The position numbers were made by a program, and so were the translations under genes. This document shows, one piece after another, positions 1 to 5,064 of a stretch of DNA of 9,099 nt. Within the stretch, counting starts at the first letter, position 1, and each line of letters opens with the position of its first letter. The stretch is taken from positions 1-9,099 of the forward strand of contig CAKUDW010000067.1 in the NCBI GenBank assembly GCA_934645275.1. The letters are read 5' to 3'. A model generated the notes under the pieces. It did not search any database and was not told the DNA's origin. It saw only the letters and a list, made by a program, of their open reading frames with translations. This stretch comes from an uncultured Clostridia bacterium (GTDB lineage Bacteria; Bacillota_A; Clostridia; Christensenellales; Aristaeellaceae).

Positions 1-777
1 CTTAAGTACCACTTCATTGCTTCTGACGTGGTCGCGCGTGTAATACTGATCCAGTTCACGACCGACCATCATGGCAATCAGCTCGTCCTTGGGCGTAACA
101 CTCACCTCACGCGTGCCCACATATTGGCCGTCGCGCAGCACGGTCACGCGGTCGCACACTTCGCCGAGCTCGCTCATCTTGTGGCTGATATAGATGATGC
201 CAACGCCAGAGCGCGCCAGATTGCGCATAATTTCGAACAGATGCACTACCTCGCGGTCGGAAATGGAAGAAGTGGGCTCGTCCATCACCAGAATGTGGCA
301 ATTAAAGGAAATCGCCTTCACGATCTCCACCATCTGCTGCTGCGCAATGCTCAGCTCGCCGACCGGCGTTTCTGCCTGAATACCCAGTTCAAATTGATCC
401 AGCATCGCCTGAGCATCCTTCGCCATCTTCTTGAAATCAACGCCGAACTTGCCCATGGGCTCGCGGCCCAGAAAAATATTCTCGGCGACGGTCATGTGCG
501 GAACCAGCACCAGTTCCTGATGGATGATGGAAATGCCGTTGTCTCGCGCGGCGTTTACGCCCGTGATGGCCACTTCCCTGCCGTCGATGAATATCTGTCC
601 CTTTTCCGGAAGGTAGATACCGCCCAGCACCTTAATCAGCGTCGATTTACCTGCGCCGTTTTCGCCCAACAGCGCATGAACCTCGCCCGCCTTCAGCTGG
701 AAATTCACATTTTGCAGCGCCTTGACGCCCGGAAATGATTTGCAGATATCCCTCATTTCGAGCAAATATTCGCTCAC
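1..777 (-). CDS. CUT2-family sugar ABC transporter ATP-binding protein (partial, N-terminal 259 residues)
   Basis: This is the first nucleotide-binding domain of an RbsA/MglA/XylG-type ATPase, a cytoplasmic protein that powers monosaccharide import. Visible motifs are Walker A GENGAGKST (residues 38-46), Q-loop HQE (86-88), CUT2-type signature LSIAQQQMVE (142-151), Walker B ILVMDEP with catalytic Glu167, and H-loop His199. GRELDQYY (239-246) marks the start of the linker to the second domain. Family members are about 500 residues with two such domains, so the second lies beyond the left edge. The GTG at 777 is chosen because a stop lies three codons upstream and the protein then begins MSEYLLEMRDICKSFPGV, as is usual in the family. 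The ribosome site (GGTGG) is weak. It follows the binding-protein gene in the same direction, and a permease gene would be expected next. The exact sugar cannot be told from the ATPase. Confidence 0.95.
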   Translation of the reverse strand, partial: MSEYLLEMRDICKSFPGVKALQNVNFQLKAGEVHALLGENGAGKSTLIKVLGGIYLPEKGQIFIDGREVAITGVNAARDNGISIIHQELVLVPHMTVAENIFLGREPMGKFGVDFKKMAKDAQAMLDQFELGIQAETPVGELSIAQQQMVEIVKAISFNCHILVMDEPTSSISDREVVHLFEIMRNLARSGVGIIYISHKMSELGEVCDRVTVLRDGQYVGTREVSVTPKDELIAMMVGRELDQYYTRDHVRSNEVVLK

Positions 778-783
778 TTGATT

Positions 784-991
784 TCACCACCGTTTCTTCG
801 TTGTGGGGAACGACCTGAAAAAGGGGCTTCATCCTGGGGAGACAAAGCCTCTTTCTCAAATCGCGGAATTGCCGGCGTTTCGGCCGAAACGCCGGCAATC
901 GGTTTGCTTCGGAACTGAGGCAGCGCCTTCTATTCCGAACGTTTCATATTAAGCTGCGTTCACAGCCTGTACGATTCTAAACCGTTTCAGA
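784..991 (-). other. Intergenic region between binding-protein and ATPase genes
   Basis: About 210 nt separate the two transporter genes, long for an operon. The region holds the 32-bp palindrome listed separately. Nearer the ATPase there is a weak stem (GGCTT/AAGCC, about 817-843) whose 3' arm is followed by CCTTTTT in the sense of transcription, a possible weak attenuator. No open frame in it looks like a gene. Confidence 0.5.
868..899. repeat. 32-bp perfect palindrome
   Basis: The half-site ATTGCCGGCGTTTCGG is followed directly by its exact reverse complement, centred between 883 and 884. In the mRNA it would form a very stable GC-rich hairpin between the binding-protein stop codon and the ATPase start. 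No U-run follows on the minus strand, so it does not look like a simple terminator. Intergenic stem-loops after binding-protein genes commonly protect the upstream message from 3' exonucleases and keep the binding protein in excess over the membrane parts. That role is inferred here. Confidence 0.85.
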
Positions 992-1903
992 TTATTGCCA
1001 TCCGTCGGTGCCATAGTCGGCCACGTTATCGGCGTTAATCATGAAGGTTTCGATCGGGATATAGGCTTCAACTTCTTCGCCCTCAGCCCACTTGTAGTAG
1101 GTCTCAGCGATGGTCTTGCCAATGGTCATGGGCGACTGCGCGCCGGAACCGGTAACCTTGCCCTCTGCAATCAGCGCCTTGATGTCCGGGGAGCCGTCTA
1201 CGCCGTAGATCAGCGCCTTGGAGCCAGCCGCTTCAGCCGCAGCATATGCGCCCAACGCCGTCGGATCGTTGCCGCCAAAGATGCAGACCGCATCGGGGTT
1301 GGCCGTCAGCGCGTCGGTACCGTTCAGGTTGCCCTGCTCCTGGTTGCCCATGGAGTCAATCTGAGCAACCACGGTAAAGCCCTTGTCCTTAATCGCATCC
1401 AGGAAGCCGTTCGTGCGGTCCACAACGGACTGCATCGTCGGGCTGTCCAGCACGATGATGTCGCCGCCTTCGGGACACTTCTCGAGCAGATCGAGGCCGC
1501 AGACATAGCCGGCGTTGTAGTTATCGGAACCAGCGTAGGAAATCAGGTAGGACATATCCGCCACTTCAGTATCAAAGCCGAAGATCGGGATGTCTGCTTC
1601 TTTCAGCGCGTCCAGCGCGGGCAGGATGCCCTCGCGATCAACGGGGTTGACAAACATGGCCACCACGCCCTGCATGATGATGTCTTCAACCAGGGAAATC
1701 TGCTTTTCGTTGGAATTCTGGGGATCCAGAGAAATCAGCTCGTCGCCGTGCGCTTCAACAACTTCACGGATGGAGCCTTCAAGCGCCACGAAGAAGGGGT
1801 TGGTGCCGTCCATGCAGGTATAGCCGAGCTTGTTGCCTTCGGCCATCGCTGCACCCAACAGCAGCATTGAGAGAACCAGAATCAGAGCCAGAGTCTTTTT
1901 CAT
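992..1903 (-). CDS. RbsB-like periplasmic-type sugar-binding protein of a CUT2 ABC transporter
   Basis: A 303-residue type I periplasmic-binding-fold protein (Peripla_BP_4, ribose/galactose group) that captures a sugar outside the membrane. Residues 1-21 form a signal peptide (MKK, Leu-rich core, AMA cleavage motif before Glu22) with no lipobox cysteine. Compared from memory with E. coli RbsB, pocket positions are retained: NPFF (35-38), Asp111, Arg163, Asn212 in GGNDPTALGA, Asp236 in GVDGSPD and Gln256. The Arg that follows the first of these Asp residues in RbsB is Thr112. A ribose-like pentose or other aldose is therefore plausible, but the sugar is not proven. The ATG at 1903 is chosen over an in-frame ATG at 1957 because AGGAGG lies 8 nt upstream and the signal peptide starts there. 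It is transcribed from the promoter at 1999-2027, with the ATPase downstream. Confidence 0.95.
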   Translation of the reverse strand: MKKTLALILVLSMLLLGAAMAEGNKLGYTCMDGTNPFFVALEGSIREVVEAHGDELISLDPQNSNEKQISLVEDIIMQGVVAMFVNPVDREGILPALDALKEADIPIFGFDTEVADMSYLISYAGSDNYNAGYVCGLDLLEKCPEGGDIIVLDSPTMQSVVDRTNGFLDAIKDKGFTVVAQIDSMGNQEQGNLNGTDALTANPDAVCIFGGNDPTALGAYAAAEAAGSKALIYGVDGSPDIKALIAEGKVTGSGAQSPMTIGKTIAETYYKWAEGEEVEAYIPIETFMINADNVADYGTDGWQ

Positions 1904-1929
1904 TGTCGAGTCCTCCTTATTATTTTTCA

Positions 1930-1946
1930 CAGATGTAAGCCATCTG
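1930..1946 (-). promoter_or_regulatory. Small hairpin in the 5' leader of the binding-protein gene
   Basis: CAGATG and CATCTG form a 6-bp stem with a 5-nt loop in the leader RNA, about 20 nt upstream of the AGGAGG ribosome site. It could stabilise the leader or modulate initiation. No known riboswitch is recognisable in the roughly 90-nt leader. Confidence 0.45.
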
Positions 1947-1998
1947 CGAATTATCAAATAAATCAGTTGGAAATGTTTGTTTCACACAAGATGAGTCT

Positions 1999-2027
1999 AT
2001 TATAAATTCAGTTTTTGGTTTTGTCAA
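1999..2027 (-). promoter_or_regulatory. Perfect sigma-A promoter for the sugar transporter operon
   Basis: On the minus strand TTGACA (2027-2022) is separated by exactly 17 bp from TATAAT (2004-1999), a full consensus match. Transcription should start near 1992, giving a leader of about 90 nt before the ATG at 1903. A consensus promoter on a sugar operon usually implies control by a repressor; see the inverted repeat at 2020-2059. Confidence 0.85.
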
Positions 2028-2059
2028 CCATTATATAATTATTTTGTTAACTTGACAAA
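2020..2059. repeat. 8-bp inverted repeat spanning the two promoters, possible operator
   Basis: TTTGTCAA (2020-2027) is repeated inverted as TTGACAAA (2052-2059) with 24 bp between. The repeats cover the -35 boxes of both transporter promoters, and a further palindrome ATTATATAAT (2030-2039) lies between them. This could be a repressor-binding arrangement, but half of each repeat is simply -35 consensus, so its significance is uncertain. Confidence 0.35.
2030..2058 (-). promoter_or_regulatory. Second, upstream sigma-A-like promoter for the transporter operon
   Basis: TTGTCA (2058-2053) and TATAAT (2035-2030) are 17 bp apart on the minus strand, with only one mismatch in the -35 box. Its start point would fall inside the -35 box of the downstream promoter, so the two would interfere or alternate. 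Confidence 0.5.
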
Positions 2060-2092
2060 CTCTATTGGAATGCACTGCCGCTCCAACGGCCG

Positions 2093-2118
2093 GAAAGATT
2101 TTAAAAAAGAAATCTTTC
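2093..2118. repeat. 9-bp inverted repeat upstream of the RNA promoter
   Basis: GAAAGATTT and AAATCTTTC flank an 8-nt A-rich spacer. The repeat ends 17 bp before the -35 box of the plus-strand promoter at 2136, a place suited to an activator site or an A/T-rich UP-like element. Confidence 0.45.
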
Positions 2119-2135
2119 AAGTCGTACCAAAGGCC

Positions 2136-2164
2136 TTGACATCCGGCAGCGAGCCGCATATAAT
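2136..2164 (+). promoter_or_regulatory. Perfect sigma-A promoter reading rightwards
   Basis: TTGACA (2136-2141) and TATAAT (2159-2164) are exactly 17 bp apart on the plus strand. Transcription should begin near 2171. The promoter points away from the transporter operon and towards a terminator about 230 nt on, with no convincing gene between. Confidence 0.85.
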
Positions 2165-2170
2165 GAAATG

Positions 2171-2412
2171 GACGGCAGCGCTGAAGGCGCTCCGAAAGCA
2201 TTCGTTTATCCTGGGGTGTGCGCCGGTCTGTGCTTTTACCCACAGATTCAAAAAAGGATTCCGGGTCGATGTGCGGATGTCATGCCCCCGATTTTCGCCA
2301 GGGGAAGGCAGCAAGCAGTCGCAGGTCTCCGCCCTGCCTGAGCGGCGGGTGAAAAAGCAGAGATTGACGGCACTCATGGGATATATGAGCATCCTTCGGA
2401 TGCTCTTTTTTT
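2171..2412 (+). ncRNA. Putative structured small RNA of about 240 nt, unassigned
   Basis: A consensus promoter and a strong intrinsic terminator bracket sequence with no credible reading frame (no ribosome site, no protein-like translation). Local helices are visible: AGCGC/GCGCT (2177-2191), TCTGTG/CACAGA with an 8-nt loop (2227-2246) closed further out by ATCCT/AGGAT (2208-2212 with 2255-2259), AGGCAG/CTGCCT (2306-2311 with 2334-2339), and CTCAT/ATGAG (2373-2389) just before the terminator. I looked for signatures of SRP RNA, tmRNA, RNase P RNA and 6S RNA. The SRP S-domain motif, the tmRNA acceptor and T-loop end, and the conserved RNase P motifs are not there, and the ends do not pair into a 6S-type rod. 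The 5' end is inferred from the promoter. Confidence 0.6.
2387..2412 (+). terminator. Intrinsic terminator of the putative small RNA
   Basis: GAGCATCC and GGATGCTC form an 8-bp perfect stem with a short TTC loop (2387-2405), followed at once by seven T residues (2406-2412). It would stop transcription from the 2136 promoter before the parB gene. Confidence 0.9.
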
Positions 2413-2449
2413 GTGTCCGGATGGCGGATATTTCGCCGCTTTTTGAATA

Positions 2450-2455
2450 TATAAT
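2450..2455 (+). promoter_or_regulatory. Candidate -10 box for parB
   Basis: TATAAT lies 36 bp before the parB start codon, just beyond the terminator at 2387-2412, so parB needs its own promoter about here. No good -35 box is visible at 16-18 bp upstream, which keeps this tentative. Confidence 0.3.
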
Positions 2456-2491
2456 CTGCGAAATGTCTGCCAGTTGACAGGAGGCGCGCCC

Positions 2492-3319
2492 ATGTCCACA
2501 ATAATTGCCCGTTCCACCCGCGCCGAGGGGCGCATGTTCCGCATTGATCTAGATCGAATCGTTCCCAGCCCAAACCAGCCGCGAACCCGCTTTGACGAGG
2601 ATTCCGTACGCGAGCTGGCTGACTCCATACGCCGCTACGGCCTGCTTTCGCCGCTGCTGGTGCGCCGCCGAGGTGCGGGCAGCTACGAACTGGTGGCAGG
2701 CGAGCGCCGCCTCCGCGCCATGCGACTGCTGGGTTGGCGGCAAGCCGACGCGTTGCTGACCGGCGCTGCGCAGGACTGCTGCGCGCTGATTGGTCTGGTG
2801 GAAAACTTGCAGCGCGAAAATCTGCACTATCTGGATGTAGCCACCGCCTGCCGGGACGTGCTTCTGCGGCAAAACCTGACGCAGGAAGAGCTTGCTGCCG
2901 CTCTGGGCAAGAGCCCATCAGCGCTGGCAAATCTGCTGCGGTTATTGCGGCTGGGCGACGCCGTGCTCGGCAGCGTGCGCAGCGGCAACCTGTCCGAACG
3001 TCACGCACGCGCCCTGTTGAAACTGGAGCGCGAGGACTGGCAACTGGAATTTGCCCGCCGCGCGGCAAGCGAAAAAATGAGCGTGCGCCAACTGGAAGAA
3101 GCCGTTGAAAAGCAGCTGCGCAATTCAAAAAAGCCAGTAAAGCCAAAGCCTTCTCCCGTGATCCGCGATAATCGACTCGTAATCAACGCGTTCAACGATA
3201 CGCTACGCCAGCTTCGCCGTATTGGCGTACGCGCCAGCAGCCGCGTAGAAACGCGCGCAGATTCTTACGATATCATCGTGACCATAGCCGCGCCGCAGGC
3301 CCTGCCTGCACCCCAATAA
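2492..3319 (+). CDS. ParB/Spo0J/Noc-family DNA-binding protein, solo
   Basis: A 275-residue member of the ParB family, CTP-dependent DNA clamps that bind parS or related sites for chromosome segregation or nucleoid occlusion. The N-terminal domain (about 15-110) holds PSPNQPR (25-31), the GERRLRA box (70-76) and ENLQREN (104-110). A helix-turn-helix follows at 129-151 (LTQEELAAALGKSPSALA...), then a basic linker with Lys and Pro (210-222) and a C-terminal dimerisation domain (223-267). The ATG at 2492 is chosen because AGGAGG lies 7 nt upstream; the frame is open further back only to a TTG at 2474. No parA gene adjoins. The N-terminus lacks the Gly/Arg-rich stretch common in canonical ParB and shows no clear amphipathic membrane helix as in Bacillus Noc, so ParB versus Noc is undecided. 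Confidence 0.92.
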   Translation: MSTIIARSTRAEGRMFRIDLDRIVPSPNQPRTRFDEDSVRELADSIRRYGLLSPLLVRRRGAGSYELVAGERRLRAMRLLGWRQADALLTGAAQDCCALIGLVENLQRENLHYLDVATACRDVLLRQNLTQEELAAALGKSPSALANLLRLLRLGDAVLGSVRSGNLSERHARALLKLEREDWQLEFARRAASEKMSVRQLEEAVEKQLRNSKKPVKPKPSPVIRDNRLVINAFNDTLRQLRRIGVRASSRVETRADSYDIIVTIAAPQALPAPQ

Positions 3320-3462
3320 CGCGTCAGGATAAGAATTGTCGGTGTCTCTCTGCCAGAGCCGCCGACCCGCAAAATTCTGGTATAGCAGTCGCGACTCCTG
3401 TGGAGACGCGACCAACCCATCCACTGTGCAAGCTGTGGGGCAGACTGCCGAAAAAAAGTCAT
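3320..3462. other. Gene-free parB 3' region with two structured hairpins
   Basis: No gene is visible. Two folded segments stand out. In the first, AGAATT-GTCGG (3332-3342) pairs with CCGAC (3362-3366) and, after a 6-nt bulge, AATTCT (3373-3378). In the second, TCGCG-a-CTCC (3389-3398) pairs with GGAG-a-CGCGA (3402-3411) around a 3-nt loop. Neither is followed by a T-run, so no clear intrinsic terminator for parB is seen here. Confidence 0.5.
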
Positions 3463-3721
3463 AACCACCCGTTGAACGGGTGGTTTGAACAAGCCCTATA
3501 AGGGCTTAACTCTTGTGTTCGCCCTCTAAAGAGGGCACCGAGAGAATTGTCAATCACATTCTCCGCTTCGCTAATCCCCTTTTCGGGGATTCGTTCAAGT
3601 TTCCTTCGTTCCTTGCATATTATCAATATCTTGCTATTTCTCTGCGGAGCCACATCTAACATGTGGCTCCATGACTTTTGCTTAAGCCCTTTTTCTTGAC
3701 CCCCTGTTCAACTTGGGGGGG
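3463..3721. mobile_element. Hairpin-rich non-autonomous element, IS200/IS605-like (MITE/PATE type)
   Basis: At least five short inverted repeats with perfect arms lie within 260 bp: AACCACCCGTT/AACGGGTGGTT around one base (3463-3485), AAGCCCT/AGGGCTT (3491-3507), GCCCTCT/AGAGGGC (3521-3536), AATCCCC/GGGGATT (3573-3591), and GGAGCCACAT/ATGTGGCTCC with a 5-nt loop (3646-3670). A weaker CCCCC/GGGGG stem (3700-3719) closes the run. There is no convincing transposase or TnpB gene inside. Strings of subterminal hairpins without long terminal repeats or target duplications are typical of the ends of IS200/IS605 elements and of small elements mobilised by their TnpA. The assignment rests on this architecture and a recalled likeness to clostridial elements. 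It sits between convergent genes. Alternatives are a structured RNA such as a stranded TnpB guide-RNA scaffold. Confidence 0.5.
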
Positions 3722-3746
3722 AATAACGCCTATTCGGCTACAACAA

Positions 3747-3783
3747 GCAAAAAGCAGCCCGCCGAGTGCGGGCTGCTTTTTGC
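3747..3783 (-). terminator. Strong intrinsic terminator of the MBOAT-murB-whiA-HPr operon (bidirectional shape)
   Basis: GCAAAAAGCAGCCCGC and its exact complement form a 16-bp stem around a 5-nt loop (3763-3767). In both directions a GC-rich stem is followed by five T residues. It lies 29 nt beyond the stop codon of the HPr-like gene and would also stop rightward transcription from the parB side. Confidence 0.92.
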
Positions 3784-3812
3784 AGCAATCCTGCCATGCC
3801 GCAGGTAAAAAA

Positions 3813-4085
3813 TCATTCACCGGCCGAAGCGCTCTGTGAAAGCAGCGCGCAGATGTCCTCGGCCGCGCGCCGTTCATCCGCGCCATCCGCGGTCACGAAA
3901 ACCTTCGCGCCGCGCCGCAGATCCATGGCCAGAATGCCGATCAGCGAATCCACGCAAAATCTGGAGCCGCCGTTATCGAGATATATGTCTGAGGCATAGG
4001 CCGACGCCCGGTGCGCCAGTCGCGCCGCGAAATCCGGCGTTACAGAAGCGCATGCAGAAAACACGGTCTCCAATTTTGTCATCAT
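3813..4085 (-). CDS. HPr-like (Crh-type) phosphocarrier-fold regulatory protein
   Basis: A 90-residue HPr-fold protein, the usual family length. The regulatory site is clear: Ser47 in VDSLIGI corresponds to HPr Ser46, the target of HPr kinase/phosphorylase, followed by the typical AMDLRRGAKVFVTADGADE. The catalytic site is not: the segment TPDFAARLAH (16-25), where PTS HPr has GLHARPA, has no histidine at position 15 (His25 is about ten residues too late), so phosphotransfer from enzyme I is not expected. This matches Bacillus Crh, which also lacks His15 and lies directly after whiA. By analogy it may act with CcpA in carbon catabolite control; that is inferred. Start ATG at 4085 (a second Met follows) is preceded by GAGGGGG. 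It is 13 nt after whiA and is the last gene of the operon. Confidence 0.85.
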   Translation of the reverse strand: MMTKLETVFSACASVTPDFAARLAHRASAYASDIYLDNGGSRFCVDSLIGILAMDLRRGAKVFVTADGADERRAAEDICALLSQSASAGE

Positions 4086-4098
4086 TGCTCACCCCCTC

Positions 4099-5064
4099 TT
4101 ACTGAAAATCCAGTTCGTCTCCGCACCTGAGCTTCAGGGCAATTTCCGAAATTCGCTTCAATCGCGCGTTCACGCCGGACTTTCCGATGGGCGGCGAGAG
4201 CATCTCGCCCAACCCGGCCAGCGGCGTAGCGGCATTGTTCAGGCGCGCCTCGGCAATATCGCGCAGCTGCTTCGGCAGCTTTTCGAGCCCGATCTCGGCG
4301 TCGATATAGCGTATATCTTCGATTTGCCGCAGCGCCGTCTCCATTGCGCGGTTGATATTGGAATTATCGCAGTTTAGCTGGCGATTTACGCGATTGCTGA
4401 CGCCCTTCTTAATGCGCACATTCTCCAGCGCCAATACGGCCTGGCTCGCGCCCATCAGCGTAAGCATATCGCAAACATTGTCGCTCTTCTTTAAGTATAC
4501 CACATATTTTGCTTTTCTGCACGCCTTTTTTGCGGATATTTCATAATAATCCAGATTTTTTATAACGTAATTGGCGAATTCGTCGTTCGGCGCCGCAATT
4601 TCCATGTGATATTCAAGCTCCGGGTTCGCCATTCCGCCACAAATCATAAATGCGCTCTTTATAAAGGCGCGCTTACAGCAGGCAAATTCTGTCAGGCGAT
4701 CTGGCGGCACCGGACGCAAGCCGAAGGGCTCCGACGGATCGTAGAGCGCAATCTCGTTCATCAGTGCGGACGACGCCTGCTCGGGAATGACCAACTGATA
4801 GCGCGTCGCACCGCCCAGTGAATTGCTGCGAAGCGTTCTAACCTGCGCGCTAACGCCGAAGTAGCGCTTGAGCAGTTGAAAGTAGTGGCGCACCACGGCG
4901 GCCTCCGTGGCCGTTATGGACAGCAAATAGCTACCCGCGCCGCCAAAGCGATACGATATGCCGCCGCAGGCCAACAGCGCCGCCGCCAGCTCTGCGCGCG
5001 CGCAGCAGGGCTCTATACAAAGCTCGCGCGCCATTTCGGCGCGCGCGTTCGATGCAAACGACAT
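4099..5064 (-). CDS. whiA: WhiA, sporulation/cell-division regulatory DNA-binding protein
   Basis: A full-length 321-residue WhiA, a family confined largely to Gram-positive bacteria. It combines an N-terminal domain related to LAGLIDADG homing endonucleases (about 1-210, without nuclease function in the family) with a C-terminal sigma-70 region 4-like helix-turn-helix (about 262-318, including LGEMLSPPIGKSGVNARL). The conserved NRVNRQLNCDNSN segment (224-236) lies between them. In Streptomyces WhiA drives sporulation genes; in Bacillus it affects division and chromosome segregation. The ATG at 5064 directly follows the murB stop codon (TGAATG, no gap), and its ribosome site GGGGGAGG is inside the end of murB, so translation is probably coupled. 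The HPr-like gene follows, as crh does in Bacillus. Confidence 0.97.
   Translation of the reverse strand: MSFASNARAEMARELCIEPCCARAELAAALLACGGISYRFGGAGSYLLSITATEAAVVRHYFQLLKRYFGVSAQVRTLRSNSLGGATRYQLVIPEQASSALMNEIALYDPSEPFGLRPVPPDRLTEFACCKRAFIKSAFMICGGMANPELEYHMEIAAPNDEFANYVIKNLDYYEISAKKACRKAKYVVYLKKSDNVCDMLTLMGASQAVLALENVRIKKGVSNRVNRQLNCDNSNINRAMETALRQIEDIRYIDAEIGLEKLPKQLRDIAEARLNNAATPLAGLGEMLSPPIGKSGVNARLKRISEIALKLRCGDELDFQ

Noticed and set aside
995..1870. Long open frame on the plus strand antisense to the binding-protein gene
   Set aside because: It mirrors the codon bias of a clearly real RbsB-like gene, has no ribosome site and translates to a His/Val-rich sequence without domains.
1904..1957. 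Upstream in-frame ATG that would lengthen the binding protein by 18 residues
   Set aside because: It would place charged residues before the signal peptide and ignore the excellent AGGAGG in front of the ATG at 1903.
1978..1985. TGTTTCAC, half of a parS site, near the parB gene
   Set aside because: The second half does not follow (ACAAGATG instead of GTGAAACA); a single 8-bp match is expected by chance.
2052..2057. TTGACA on the plus strand as a second rightward promoter
   Set aside because: There is no -10 box 16-18 bp downstream (sequence is CTGCCG); it is better explained as the complement of the upstream minus-strand -35 region.
2052..2477. 141-codon plus-strand frame upstream of parB
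   Set aside because: It begins upstream of the 2136 promoter, runs through the terminator hairpin, has no ribosome site and shows no protein-like pattern.
3459..3662. 67-codon minus-strand frame inside the hairpin-rich element
   Set aside because: It is made largely of translated inverted repeats, has no ribosome site and no transposase or TnpB motifs that I can see.
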